A DNA stretch of 64,000 nt from JAWPMV01 sp038527215 (lineage in GTDB: Bacteria > Bacteroidota > Bacteroidia > J057), in NCBI GenBank assembly GCA_038527215.1, contig JBCBGC010000004.1:1-64000 (forward strand), written 5' to 3'. Under the pieces are notes generated by a model. That model was given only the letters and a program-made list of their open reading frames with translations, made no database searches and was not told the DNA's origin. Of the stretch, positions 9,042 through 18,338 are shown in pieces; within the stretch, counting starts at the first letter, position 1; each line of letters opens with the position of its first letter. Position numbers and translations under genes: made by a program.

Positions 9042-9379
9042 AAGTTTGTGTCGGGTTGGAGGTTTAACAAGAGACGCATGGTTTGGACAAAATCAGCAAA
9101 CTCATGGGTGCGGTCGCGCGCCGCCCGCTTTCCCGTAGGCGTTAACTGATAATACTTCCTGACCCGGCCATTCACACGTAATTTCTCCGTTTGTAGCAGG
9201 CCGTCTTTTTCCAACTTGTGAAGGCTGGGGTAAAGCGCTCCTTCGGTCAGCTGAATCTTGTCTGCTGACAAGGCTTTGACAGTCTGGGTAATCTCATACC
9301 CATACATTTTGCCTCGCTCCGACAGTAAGCGCAATACAATGGTCTGGAGCGTCCCTTTTAGTAGCTCTTTTGAATACAT
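9038..9379 (-). CDS. PadR-family transcriptional regulator
   Basis: A 113-aa winged-helix repressor: LLKGTLQTIVLRLL, GYEITQ, LTEGALYPSLHKLEKDGLL and VRKYYQLTPTGK are the typical PadR motifs. The usual family start (MYSKELLKG) is at 9379; an ATG at 9394 would add five residues. Three ATACATAA-type half-sites surround these start codons, which suggests self-repression. It is followed with a 4-nt overlap by the M23 gene, the likely target. The inducer is not visible. Confidence 0.9.
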   Translation of the reverse strand: MYSKELLKGTLQTIVLRLLSERGKMYGYEITQTVKALSADKIQLTEGALYPSLHKLEKDGLLQTEKLRVNGRVRKYYQLTPTGKRAARDRTHEFADFVQTMRLLLNLQPDTNL

Positions 9380-9409
9380 AAGACAATTATACATAAGAAA
9401 ATTATGTAT
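9374..9409 (-). promoter_or_regulatory. candidate PadR operator (three half-sites)
   Basis: Half-sites ATACATAA lie at 9374-9381 and 9389-9396, with the inverse TTATGTAT at 9402-9409. The last two form a perfect 8-5-8 palindrome. The sites cover both possible PadR start codons and the stop codon of the upstream acetyltransferase gene. Binding by this PadR is inference. Confidence 0.5.
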
Positions 9410-9917
9410 TGCAAGTCTCGAAGATTTCCCAGGCGAGGCCGTCGCGAATAAATTTTCTAACCGATTGAAAACCAGCTTTTTTGTAAGCCGAGATAGCGCG
9501 AGGATTTTTGTGGAGGATTTCGGCCCGACAAATGTTCAGGCGCATGACATCGAATAAATAATGGGTAAGGATACGAATAGCCTCGGGACCAAAGCCATGA
9601 TTTTGATCTTCGCTTTTGGCGATGATAATATCTAGCTCGGTGCTATTATCTTCCTGATGGACCTCATTATAATTGATTTGGCCGATGGGACGATTATCAT
9701 GCAGGATGGCAAAACAACGACCCTTATGGGGTTGGTCGTGGTTAAAGTAATAATCCGGCCATTCATGTTTGAAGACTATGTAGGAAGGAATCTCATCATG
9801 ATAGAGTTCCCCGTACCAATAGGGAGTGGCATCAGAGCGCGTAGCCCATTTGAAGAACATAATACGTTCCTCAATCTTCAAAGGCCTTAATGAAATATTT
9901 TCGCCCACCATCACCAT
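9402..9917 (-). CDS. GNAT-family N-acetyltransferase
   Basis: A 171-aa acetyl-CoA-dependent acetyltransferase of the RimJ/RimL or aminoglycoside 6'-N-acetyltransferase-like branch. The core shows GRCFAILHDNRPIGQINY (strands), ELDIIIA, an acetyl-CoA loop region around NHGFGPEA and the C-terminal motif ILHKNPRAISAYKKAGF. Length fits the family. An in-frame ATG at 9911 is an alternative start. The acceptor (small molecule, antibiotic or protein) cannot be inferred. It reads toward padR, with only a few bases between them. Confidence 0.8.
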   Translation of the reverse strand: MVMVGENISLRPLKIEERIMFFKWATRSDATPYWYGELYHDEIPSYIVFKHEWPDYYFNHDQPHKGRCFAILHDNRPIGQINYNEVHQEDNSTELDIIIAKSEDQNHGFGPEAIRILTHYLFDVMRLNICRAEILHKNPRAISAYKKAGFQSVRKFIRDGLAWEIFETCNT

Positions 9918-10314
9918 AACCCACTACCATTTGGAGGAAAGATTTGGTCTCCCGTTTCACATTATCATATAGCTATATGTAGCTATGCTAATGCGTTGAT
10001 AATCAGGGAATAATAAAGTTTTTTTGGCAGGATTCCAATTCTTTGAGGGCAGCATTTGTATATTTCTTTTTCTTTTCTTTCCCCTCGGGAGAGAAGGGGT
10101 GCCTTCCAGGTCCTCGGCAGGGCACATTTTCCTCATGCAGTTTCACAGGTTTTTGGACAAGTAGTAATCCCTTTGAGAGTAGAAATTTTTTTTCGTCCGA
10201 AATATTAGGGCTAAGCCTCAGACCTTGAGTTACTTATCATTCTACCGCGAAAAAAAGGGAGAAGGGAAGATGAAGATTTGCAGCTTAGAGGCTTTGAGAA
10301 AACCGACGATTAGG
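9918..10314. other. gene-free stretch upstream of amylase
   Basis: About 400 bp without a credible gene. A 61-codon frame at 10043-10228 is low-complexity (FFFFSFPSG) and has no family look. A perfect 14-bp palindrome, CATATAGCTATATG, sits at 9966-9979 upstream of the acetyltransferase start, followed by a partial repeat of its half (TAGCTATG). I see no RNA gene. Confidence 0.5.
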
Positions 10315-10322
10315 TATCTTTA
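10293..10322 (+). promoter_or_regulatory. Bacteroidota-type promoter of the amylase gene
   Basis: TTTG at 10293-10296 and TATCTTTA (one mismatch to TAnnTTTG) at 10315-10322, spacing 18 nt. The ATG follows 15 nt downstream at 10338. Confidence 0.5.
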
Positions 10323-10337
10323 GGAAAATTCCTTGAC

Positions 10338-13157
10338 ATGATGAATCAAAGCCAACTCAAACGCTTTCCTCAATTTTGGCTTTTCGTTTTCTCAATTTTT
10401 TTCTCCTCCTCACTAACTGCACAAATCATTTCCGTCAGCCCGGTATTCCCTTCACAGGACGATACCGTGACGGTTATCTATGACGCTACCCAAGGTAGTG
10501 GAGGATTGGTAGGTGTCAGTCCGGTGCATATGCATACCGGCGTCATTACCAACCTGAGCACGAGTCCTTCCGACTGGAAATATGTCCAGACGCAGTGGGG
10601 CACCTCCGATGGCCTGATGGAAGACATCGGCAACAATAAGCACCGGGTAAAAATCCACATTAAGTCTTACTATGGCATTCCCAATGGTGAGACGGTGGAA
10701 AAGCTGGCCTTCGTATTTAGGAGTCAGGATGGCTCCCAGGAAGGTAAAACCAGTTCAAACGGAGACATTTTCTACGACGTTTTTGACGGTTCCAGCTATC
10801 AGGCAGCCTTGCTCACGCCAGAGGTAACCCAGGTATTACAGCCGGGAGATACCCTGCGTATCAAAGGCGCTACTTCGACGGTTTCCACCATCAACTTTTA
10901 TCTGGATGATTCGCTCTTGACCACAACCAATGGTAAAGAGCTGGTCCACAAAGTAGTCCCTGCTTCTGGTGACTACTGGTTGCGGATGACCGCGAACGAT
11001 GGCACCAACAGCCGGGAAGATTCCATTTTTGTCCTGGTGGCCAGTCCCACCCAGGATGAAGATCCTCCTGCGGGTACGGAGCCAGGCATTACCTACCTGA
11101 CCCAGGATAGCCTTAGGTTAGCTTTATACGCTCCTGGCAAAGCCTCGGTGTATATGATTGGTGACCTCAACGACTGGAAGCCGATGTCAGCCTTCCAAAT
11201 GAAGCGCTCGCTGGATGGCTCCACTTTCTGGATGGACCTTGGTGGATTGACGCCGGGGGCAGAATACGCCTACCAATACCTGGTAGATGGGGACCTCTTT
11301 ATCGCTGATCCCTACACCGAGAAAGTCCTGGATCCATGGAATGATGGCTTCATCTCTAATTCGGTCTATCCCAATCTTCAACCCTATCCTGCCAAGGCGC
11401 AGGATATTGTTTCGGTCCTTCAGCCGGGTAAGACCCCTTACGTCTGGCAGACTAACAGTTGGGACCGACCCGCCCCAGGAGAACTGGTGATTTATGAATT
11501 GCTGGTCAGAGATTTCGTCGCGGCCCACGACTACAAAACCGTGATTGATTCTTTGGACTACCTACAAAACCTGGGCGTCAATGCCATTGAGCTTATGCCC
11601 ATTATGGAGTTTGAAGGGAACAGCAGCTGGGGTTACAATGTGAGTTACTTTTTTGCCGTAGACAAATACTACGGGACAGAAAATGACTTACGGGCCTTCA
11701 TAGACAGCTGTCATGCCCGTGGCATCGTGGTGATCCTGGACATGGTGCTTAACCATGCTTTTGGACAGAACTCCATGGTGAGGCTCTATTGGGACAAAGC
11801 CAATAACCGGCCTGATCCTTCCAGCCCCTGGTTTAATCCCATTGCGAAACACCCTTTCAATGTGGGCTACGATTTCAACCACGAAAGTCAGGCAACCAAA
11901 TATTTTTCTGATCGGGTGCTGGCTCACTGGTTGACCGAGTATCGTTTCGACGGCTTTAGGATGGACCTTTCCAAAGGCTTTACCCAGGTCAACTCCCTGA
12001 ATAATGAGGCCCTGTGGAATAGCTTTGACAATAGCCGGGTTAACCTGCTTCAGCGCATGTTCAACCAGATGCGGACCGTAGACTCTTCAGCTTATTTTAT
12101 CCTGGAACACCTGGGAGGAAATACGGAAGAGACGGTGCTGGCTCAAGCTGGCATGATGCTCTGGTCCAAAATGACGGACCCCTATAATGAGGCTACCATG
12201 GGCTATCACGATAACAATAAGTCCAATCTGGATTGGACGTATTTTAAAACGCGTGGTTGGACCGTGCCGCATAATATCGCCTATATGGAGAGCCATGATG
12301 AGCAGCGGCTGATGTATAAAAACGAAATGTTTGGTAACAGTAGCGGGACCTACGATGTGAGAGATGTCGCTACCGGACTCGCCAGAAATGAAATGGCCGC
12401 TACCTTCTTTTTCGCGATTCCCGGACCTAAACTGATGTGGCAATTCGGAGAACTGGGCTATGAAGTAGACATCAATTTTAACGGACGGACGGGAGAGAAA
12501 CCGATCAAATGGAATTATTTCCAGGAAGATGCCCGCCGACGCCTGTATGAAGTCTATGCTGCCCTGATCAAGTTGCGGCAGGAGCATGCGGTGTTCCAAA
12601 CCGATGACGTTACCCTCGATGTGGCTGGTAAGGTGAAAACCATGCAACTCAAGGATAGTACGATGAATGTGGCCATTATCGGCAACTTTGATGTGACGAC
12701 CAATTCGGGCGTGCCTGGATTTGCCCATACCGGTATGTGGTATGACTTCTTCAGCGGCGACAGCGTCGACGTTACGGATATTGCTGCGAGTGTAATTCTG
12801 GATGCTGGGGAGTACCATTTGTACACCGATGTGCGCTTGAACACCCCGCCGGTGAATGTCAGCATCGATGATGAGCTGGATTATTTTGCCCTCAAACTCT
12901 ATCCCAATCCCAGTCAGGGCCAGTTATGGCTGAGCCTTGATCTGATGGAAGCAGGAGAGCTGACGATAGAGGTCTTAGACCAAACAGGACGGCAGTTGGG
13001 TAATCTGATGCCCAGCGCATGGCAAGCTGCAGGACCCCATCAGTGGGACCTCGGACGGGCTATGCGTGGCCTGGAATTGGCGCCTGCTACCTACTGGGTG
13101 CGCCTGCGCCAGGGAAACCGCGTATCGGTTAAGCCTTTACTTTGGTTGGGAGAATAA
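10338..13157 (+). CDS. secreted GH13 alpha-amylase with T9SS sorting domain
   Basis: A 939-aa secreted enzyme of glycoside hydrolase family 13 acting on alpha-glucans. After a signal peptide ending near TAQ come an Ig-like N-domain, an isoamylase-type carbohydrate-binding domain (about 250-345; VYMIGDLNDW) and the catalytic barrel. All four conserved regions are seen: DMVLNH (Asp468), GFRMD (nucleophile Asp543), ILEH (acid/base Glu590) and ESHD (Asp654). The last ~75 aa form a T9SS sorting domain starting KLYPNPSQGQ, so export to the surface or medium by PorSS is expected. It is not next to susCD genes. Start: ATGATG; the second ATG is equally possible. Confidence 0.93.
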   Translation: MMNQSQLKRFPQFWLFVFSIFFSSSLTAQIISVSPVFPSQDDTVTVIYDATQGSGGLVGVSPVHMHTGVITNLSTSPSDWKYVQTQWGTSDGLMEDIGNNKHRVKIHIKSYYGIPNGETVEKLAFVFRSQDGSQEGKTSSNGDIFYDVFDGSSYQAALLTPEVTQVLQPGDTLRIKGATSTVSTINFYLDDSLLTTTNGKELVHKVVPASGDYWLRMTANDGTNSREDSIFVLVASPTQDEDPPAGTEPGITYLTQDSLRLALYAPGKASVYMIGDLNDWKPMSAFQMKRSLDGSTFWMDLGGLTPGAEYAYQYLVDGDLFIADPYTEKVLDPWNDGFISNSVYPNLQPYPAKAQDIVSVLQPGKTPYVWQTNSWDRPAPGELVIYELLVRDFVAAHDYKTVIDSLDYLQNLGVNAIELMPIMEFEGNSSWGYNVSYFFAVDKYYGTENDLRAFIDSCHARGIVVILDMVLNHAFGQNSMVRLYWDKANNRPDPSSPWFNPIAKHPFNVGYDFNHESQATKYFSDRVLAHWLTEYRFDGFRMDLSKGFTQVNSLNNEALWNSFDNSRVNLLQRMFNQMRTVDSSAYFILEHLGGNTEETVLAQAGMMLWSKMTDPYNEATMGYHDNNKSNLDWTYFKTRGWTVPHNIAYMESHDEQRLMYKNEMFGNSSGTYDVRDVATGLARNEMAATFFFAIPGPKLMWQFGELGYEVDINFNGRTGEKPIKWNYFQEDARRRLYEVYAALIKLRQEHAVFQTDDVTLDVAGKVKTMQLKDSTMNVAIIGNFDVTTNSGVPGFAHTGMWYDFFSGDSVDVTDIAASVILDAGEYHLYTDVRLNTPPVNVSIDDELDYFALKLYPNPSQGQLWLSLDLMEAGELTIEVLDQTGRQLGNLMPSAWQAAGPHQWDLGRAMRGLELAPATYWVRLRQGNRVSVKPLLWLGE

Positions 13158-13172
13158 GTATTTCTTCAAATA

Positions 13173-13208
13173 AAAAAGGGGCGATCCAGATGGATCGCCC
13201 CTTTTTTA
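13173..13208. terminator. bidirectional terminator between convergent genes
   Basis: A 16-bp A/T-flanked stem (AAAAAGGGGCGATCCA / GGATCGCCCCTTTTT, 3-nt loop) with T-runs on both strands. It serves the amylase gene on the plus strand and the convergent gene 13230-14483. Confidence 0.9.
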
Positions 13209-13229
13209 TGTATCTGTATGGACTCATCA

Positions 13230-14483
13230 TCAAGTTTTCCTTTTCTTCTTCCTGGCCGCGGGAAAAAGGATGTTGTTCAAGATCAGTCGATAGCCGGGTG
13301 AGTTGGGGTGCAAGGAAAGATCCGTTGGATCTTCGTTGAGCGTATGCCGGTAATCTTCCGGATCATGTCCGCCATAAAAGGTCCACATGCCCCGGCCCAG
13401 GTTGCCATGAATGTAGCGGGCCTCATCAAAGGCCTTAAGTTCGCCCATGATGGTGATCCCCGGCTTGATCTTATCTTTCTTAAAGGCTGTAGTCTGGCCC
13501 AAAAATCCTTTGACCGTCCGGGTATGGTTCTGGCAAAGCATGGTCGGAACAGGATCCCATTTGGCAGAAAACTCAAAGAGGGTGAAATAGTCAATGTTGG
13601 GAGAAACCCTACGACGGACGTTCGCATCTATGTTGGAATATTCATAGGTGTAGGCATCTTTGACCAGTCGGAAATTGTGGAAGGCAAAGGTGCGGCTAAA
13701 GTCCAGCTTCGAATCAGCCGCAGGGTCCATCGGGTCATGGTCAAAGACTTCATCTACGATATCCACCCCTTCTGCCGCCAGGGCAATGTCATAGGTATCG
13801 GTAGCTGAACACATGGCAAAGAGAAAGCCTCCATTGGCGACAAAGTCCTTGATGGTTTTGGCCACGGCTAGTTTCAATTGGGAGACCTTTTTGTACCCAA
13901 ACATACGGGCCGTACCTTCCTGGGACTGTACCTCTTCTCTAAACCAGCTGGCGTTGGTACGCCGGGGAATAAACTTGCCATATTGACCGGTAAAATCCTC
14001 ATGGTGGAGGTGCAGCCAATCATATTCACTTAATTTACCCTCTAAGACCTCAGGATCATATACGACTTCATAGGGGATTTCTGCAAAAGTCAGGGCCAGG
14101 GTGACTGCGTCGTCCCAGGGCCGCTTGGTCCGCGGGGAATAAACGGCCACTTTGGGCGGAACCTCCAGTTTTACCGCATCCATATTCACCGTCTCTGAGG
14201 TGATGTAGGCTAGAATTTCATTCGTTCGGCCATCGGTAATCCGTTCAAAACTTACCCCCCGAATGCGCATTTCGTTCTCGAATTTCTGGGTGTGGCGAAA
14301 TAAAAAACTACCGCCCCGGTAGTTGAGAAGCCATTCGACGTCCACTTCATGCTCCAGTACCCAATAGGCAATGCCATAGGCCTTGAGATGATTGGCCTGG
14401 GCGTTGTCCATCGGGACAAGGAGGTGGTCCGCCTTTAGCCAGGCAGGCAGGCAGACAAGGAAAATCAGGAGCACATTTTTCAT
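13230..14483 (-). CDS. conserved secreted protein, Bacteroidota family (paralogue 1)
   Basis: A 417-aa protein with a signal peptide (first ~18 aa). I recognise it as a family found across Bacteroidota. I believe automatic annotation sometimes calls it asparagine synthetase B, but no glutaminase or ATP-pyrophosphatase motif of AsnB is present. Notable stretches are LLVPMD…HLKAYGIAYW, WLLNYRGGSF, DWLHLHHEDFTGQ, GGFLFAMCSATDTYDIALAAEGVDI and GMWTFYGGHDPED. The small-residue/Cys turn in FAMCSAT recalls the nucleophile elbow of class I amidotransferase-like folds, but this is weak. It ends in a basic tail (RKKKRKT). Close paralogue of the next gene upstream; together they look like a recent tandem duplication. 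Confidence 0.75.
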   Translation of the reverse strand: MKNVLLIFLVCLPAWLKADHLLVPMDNAQANHLKAYGIAYWVLEHEVDVEWLLNYRGGSFLFRHTQKFENEMRIRGVSFERITDGRTNEILAYITSETVNMDAVKLEVPPKVAVYSPRTKRPWDDAVTLALTFAEIPYEVVYDPEVLEGKLSEYDWLHLHHEDFTGQYGKFIPRRTNASWFREEVQSQEGTARMFGYKKVSQLKLAVAKTIKDFVANGGFLFAMCSATDTYDIALAAEGVDIVDEVFDHDPMDPAADSKLDFSRTFAFHNFRLVKDAYTYEYSNIDANVRRRVSPNIDYFTLFEFSAKWDPVPTMLCQNHTRTVKGFLGQTTAFKKDKIKPGITIMGELKAFDEARYIHGNLGRGMWTFYGGHDPEDYRHTLNEDPTDLSLHPNSPGYRLILNNILFPAARKKKRKT

Positions 14484-14554
14484 ATCAAACGCGGATTGAC
14501 GGTTTGGTGCGCAAGCTGAGATGAGAGAGAACCGAGGGGCGCGGGAAAGACCGA

Positions 14555-15811
14555 TCAGGTTTTTCTTTTCTTTTTTCTGGCCGCCGGGAAGAGAATGTTA
14601 TTCAGAATCAAACGGTAGCCAGGGCTATTGGGGTGCAAGGCCAGGTCAGTGGGATCTTCTCCCACATAATGCCGAAAATCCTCAGGATCATGTCCACCGT
14701 AGTAGGTCCACATGCCTTTTCCAAAATTCCCGTGAATATAGCGGGCTTCATTATAAGCCTTTAACTCTCCCATGACCAGTACTTCTGGTTTGAGCAACGA
14801 CTTGCGAAAAGCCGTGGTCTGACCCATAAAGCCTTTCACCGTACGGGTATGGTTTTGACAAAGCATGGTAGGAACGGGATCCCATTTGGCAGAAAAGTCA
14901 AACAGGGTAAAATAATCCATATGCTCAGGGACGGTTCGCCCTGTATGTGAATCAATATCCGAAAATTCATACTGGAAGGGGCTGCGTACCAGGGTGAAGT
15001 TCTGGAAGGCCAGGCTTTTGGAGAAATCCAGCTTAGATTGCGCATTGGGGTCAGCCGGATCGTGATCAAACATTTGCTCACAAATATCTACCCCTTCAGC
15101 TGCCAGGGCAATATCATAGGTATCCGTAGCAGAACACATGGCAAAGAGAAAGCCGCCATCATTCAGGTATTGTTTGATGGTTTTGCTCACGGCCAGCTTC
15201 ATATCGCTGACCTTTTTGAACCCATTCAGACGAGCCGTCGCCTCCTGAGATTTTACTTCATCCTGATACCATTTTACGTTGCGATAGGAAGCATAAAATT
15301 TCCCAAACTGCCCGGTAAAATCTTCGTGGTGAAGATGGAGCCAATCATAATCGTTGAGCTTTCCATCTAATACTTCCGGGTCATAGACCACATCATAAGG
15401 GATTTCCGCATAGGTCAGGGCCAGGGTCACGGCATCATCCCAGGGTTGCTTGTTTTTGGGGGAGTACACTGCAATCTTCGGGGCTGTTTCCAACTTGACC
15501 ACATCCATGTTGACGGACTCGGAGGAGACATGCGCCAAAATTTCCAGAGAACGGCTGTCCGAGATTCTTTCGTAAGAAACCCCGCGTACCCGCAATTCAT
15601 TTTCGAAGACGGAAGTGTGTTTATACATAAAACTTCCGCCCCGGTAATTCAACAACCAATCTACTTCTACCTGATATTCCAATACTTCATAGGCTATCCC
15701 ATAGGCTTTCAAATGCTCCGATTGCTTATAATCCATCGGAATCAGGAGATAGTCCGCTCGAACGCCTGCAACAAAACTCAGGAGGAGGAGAACGCTAAAC
15801 AACTTCTTCAT
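14555..15811 (-). CDS. conserved secreted protein, Bacteroidota family (paralogue 2)
   Basis: A 418-aa tandem paralogue of the gene at 13230-14483, collinear over its whole length and ending in the same NNILFPAARKKKRKT tail. The start is the ATG at 15811, where a signal peptide (MKKLFSVLLLLSFVAG) begins; the longer frame to 15907 adds a non-signal segment. It keeps LLNYRGGSF, WLHLHHEDFTGQ, FAMCSATDTYDIALAAEGVDI and YYGGHDPED. The 71-bp gap between paralogues has no terminator, so they may form one transcript. Function unknown. Confidence 0.75.
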   Translation of the reverse strand: MKKLFSVLLLLSFVAGVRADYLLIPMDYKQSEHLKAYGIAYEVLEYQVEVDWLLNYRGGSFMYKHTSVFENELRVRGVSYERISDSRSLEILAHVSSESVNMDVVKLETAPKIAVYSPKNKQPWDDAVTLALTYAEIPYDVVYDPEVLDGKLNDYDWLHLHHEDFTGQFGKFYASYRNVKWYQDEVKSQEATARLNGFKKVSDMKLAVSKTIKQYLNDGGFLFAMCSATDTYDIALAAEGVDICEQMFDHDPADPNAQSKLDFSKSLAFQNFTLVRSPFQYEFSDIDSHTGRTVPEHMDYFTLFDFSAKWDPVPTMLCQNHTRTVKGFMGQTTAFRKSLLKPEVLVMGELKAYNEARYIHGNFGKGMWTYYGGHDPEDFRHYVGEDPTDLALHPNSPGYRLILNNILFPAARKKKRKT

Positions 15812-15990
15812 GTACGCTAATAAGATAAAGGTTCGGTCGAGTTTCCGGAAGGGGATGAGAAAATGACCTGGCCTGAGCCGGTCCACTCTTTTCCGGTTTG
15901 AACTCAATTTACAAAGTTTTCGCGCTTAGTGTTTAATCCTTTTAACGAGGCATGCTTTCATTTGTTCCTATTTTGTAATTTAGCAACATC

Positions 15991-17256
15991 ATGCACTTAG
16001 GAAGATTCATATGGGAAGGGATTCAGATTGCTTTTGGCGCGATCAGGAGTAATCGTCTGCGCTCTATATTGACCATGCTGGGCGTTGCCATGGGGATTTT
16101 TGCCATTACGGGTATCCTGACCATGGTTAATTCACTCCAAACCTCCATCACCAGCACGATTGCCGATTTGGGCAATACGACCTTGTTTGTGCACCATTTC
16201 CCCTGGGGAAAACGGGATGCAAACTGGTATAAATTGCTGAATCGTCCCCGGGTTTCCTATACAGAGTATCAGCGTCTGGAAAAAAGCCTGCAAAATGTGG
16301 ATGCGGTCGGGTTCCAGGCTACCATCACCAATCAAACCCTGAAAGTAGAAGGCCGGAGTGCCACCGAAACCGAAATTATCGGTCAGACCCGAGGCATGAA
16401 AGAAATCGGTACGGCAGATTTGGCCAATGGGCGATACTTCACCGAAGTGGAAATTCATCTGGGGGCCGGGGTGTGCGTCATAGGCCACAATGTGGCCCAA
16501 CGGCTTTTTCCTAAACAGGAATCGGTAGGGCAGATCATCAGGGTAGGAGGGAAGCGCCTCAAAGTAGTAGGGGTTATGGCCAAAAAAGGCCAGTCGCTGA
16601 CGCCAGGTGCAAATTCCGATGACAATCGCCTGGTCATGCCTTATCCGGTTATGGCTCGCCTGTATAACCTGAAGCGAAAAAACATCGAGAAGGTCATTGC
16701 CATCAAAGCCAGCACCTACGAAGATCTTACGGCAGTAGAAAACCAGACCATCGGCATCATGCGGGCGGCGCGCGGCCTGAAACCCCGGGCTGAAAACAAT
16801 TTTGCCATCAATAAACAGGAAATGCTGATGAATTCATTCAGCAGCTTCTTCGATTACCTCGCCCTCGGTGGCTGGGTGATCAGTGCCTTTTCGATTTTGA
16901 TCGGTGGCTTTTCCATCGGCAATATCATGTACATCTCTGTGCGGGAACGCACCAATGAAATTGGGGTGCAGAAAGCTCTGGGCGCCACCAATGCCTTTAT
17001 CCTGTACCAATTTCTGGCCGAAGCCATCATGGTCTGTGTGCTGGGTGGATTCCTCGGCATATTGATTGTCTTTGGCCTGGGAGGACTTACGCAGCTTGCC
17101 CTCAATGCGCTGGAACTCGGCTTTTCCGTAGATTTTGCTTGGAAAGATATGCTGGCCGGCTTAAGTTTAGCGGCCTTTATTGGCCTGGTGGCGGGCTTAA
17201 CCCCAGCCAGGATGGCTGCTCGCTTAGATCCTGTAGAGGCAATCAGGCAAGCCTGA
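15991..17256 (+). CDS. MacB/FtsX-type ABC transporter permease
   Basis: A 421-aa permease with an N-terminal membrane helix (LTMLGVAMGIFAITGIL), a large MacB_PCD periplasmic domain (about 45-260) and a C-terminal FtsX domain with three helices ending in LVAGLTPARMAARLDPVEAIR. The FtsX motif ERTNEIGVQKALGA is clear. Such permeases act in tripartite efflux or mechanotransmission with an ATPase (MacB/LolD type). No ATPase or membrane-fusion gene is adjacent, so its partner must be encoded elsewhere. Confidence 0.9.
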   Translation: MHLGRFIWEGIQIAFGAIRSNRLRSILTMLGVAMGIFAITGILTMVNSLQTSITSTIADLGNTTLFVHHFPWGKRDANWYKLLNRPRVSYTEYQRLEKSLQNVDAVGFQATITNQTLKVEGRSATETEIIGQTRGMKEIGTADLANGRYFTEVEIHLGAGVCVIGHNVAQRLFPKQESVGQIIRVGGKRLKVVGVMAKKGQSLTPGANSDDNRLVMPYPVMARLYNLKRKNIEKVIAIKASTYEDLTAVENQTIGIMRAARGLKPRAENNFAINKQEMLMNSFSSFFDYLALGGWVISAFSILIGGFSIGNIMYISVRERTNEIGVQKALGATNAFILYQFLAEAIMVCVLGGFLGILIVFGLGGLTQLALNALELGFSVDFAWKDMLAGLSLAAFIGLVAGLTPARMAARLDPVEAIRQA

Positions 17257-17381
17257 TCATGTATTACCGGACACTCCTACTCTATTTGGCGATTCGTTTG
17301 ATCTCTGTTTTTTTTCTCTGGAAGAAAACGTGTCAGTATGCCATTGGTTTTTGTTAATTTTACCTGACCTAAAAACAAAGA

Positions 17382-18338
17382 ATGTTAGTCGTAGAACATC
17401 TGAGGTCCTGCAAAAATCCCACCGTAAGTGTGGAAATCATTCCTCCCAAAAGGGGACGGAATATCCAGAAGATTCATGACGCTATTGAGTCTATTCTCCC
17501 TTTCGATCCACCTTTTATTGACGTTACCAGCCATGCTGCAGAGGTAGTCTGGGAAGAAACCCGGGATGGGAGCTTTAAGCGAAAGGTAAAAAGGAAAAGT
17601 CCGGGGACTTTCGGTCTCTGTGCAGCGATTAAGTATAAATACAATTTGGAACCCGTGCCGCACATTCTTTGTGGAGGATTTACGCGGGAGGAAACTGAGG
17701 ATGCCCTGATTGAGCTCAACTATCTGGGGATCGAGAATATCCTGGCCATTCGGGGAGACAAAGTGGCGCATCGTCCGCTCCCCAAGGACCGCTCCGCCAA
17801 CCGCCATGCCCTCGATTTGGTGTCCCAGATCGATAGCATGAACAAAGGCGAGTATATAGATGAGCTCATCGACGCCGCCAAAACCAATTTTTGTATTGGC
17901 GTGGCATGCTATCCGGAGAAGCATTTTGAATCGCCCAACCTCAATTTTGACCTGGAATTGCTCCTGAAAAAACAAGAGGCAGGCGCTCATTATGCGGTTT
18001 CGCAGATGTTTTATGACACCAGTAAGTTTATCGCTTTTGTCGAGAAGGCCCGGGAAAAAGGCATCAGCATGCCGATCGTCCCAGGGATGAAAATCATCAC
18101 TTCCAAAAAACACCTAACCCGCCTTCCCTCCATTTTTCATATCGATATCCCGGATGAATTGGTGGACCGTATGATGGCTGCCAAAACCCGGGCCGAGGAA
18201 ATCCAGGTGGGGGTAGATTGGGCGATGAAGCAATCGGTTGAGCTGCTGGAAGCTGGATTCCCTTATCTGCATTTCTACATCATGCAGAATACCGCTCCCT
18301 TTGTCCAATTGATGGAGCGCATGAAACAGACGGTATAA
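17382..18338 (+). CDS. metF: 5,10-methylenetetrahydrofolate reductase
   Basis: FAD-dependent MTHFR, 318 aa, which reduces 5,10-methylene-THF to 5-methyl-THF for methionine synthesis. The fold signature is seen in SVEIIPPKRG near the N-terminus, FIDVTSHAA, the FAD/folate motif LAIRGD, FCIGVACYPEKH and SQMFYD. The first segment has SVEIIPP in place of the more usual SFEFFPP, as in some Bacteroidota. Soluble and cytoplasmic. It stands alone; I see no S-box or cobalamin riboswitch in the 125 bp upstream. Confidence 0.92.
   Translation: MLVVEHLRSCKNPTVSVEIIPPKRGRNIQKIHDAIESILPFDPPFIDVTSHAAEVVWEETRDGSFKRKVKRKSPGTFGLCAAIKYKYNLEPVPHILCGGFTREETEDALIELNYLGIENILAIRGDKVAHRPLPKDRSANRHALDLVSQIDSMNKGEYIDELIDAAKTNFCIGVACYPEKHFESPNLNFDLELLLKKQEAGAHYAVSQMFYDTSKFIAFVEKAREKGISMPIVPGMKIITSKKHLTRLPSIFHIDIPDELVDRMMAAKTRAEEIQVGVDWAMKQSVELLEAGFPYLHFYIMQNTAPFVQLMERMKQTV

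Noticed and set aside
10043..10228. 61-codon frame upstream of the amylase gene
   Set aside because: Low-complexity Phe/Ser-rich product; a faint likeness to the minus-strand C-termini at 13230 and 14555 was considered a decayed copy but is too weak.
12087..12818. 243-codon minus-strand frame
   Set aside because: Antisense to the amylase gene, with His/Ile-rich composition typical of shadow frames.
13230..15811. Naming the two paralogues asparagine synthetase
   Set aside because: No N-terminal Cys2 glutaminase motif and no SGGxDS pyrophosphatase loop; both have export signals.
17257..17381. Riboswitch ahead of metF
   Set aside because: The 125-bp leader has no S-box/SAM or cobalamin-like conserved core that I can recognise.
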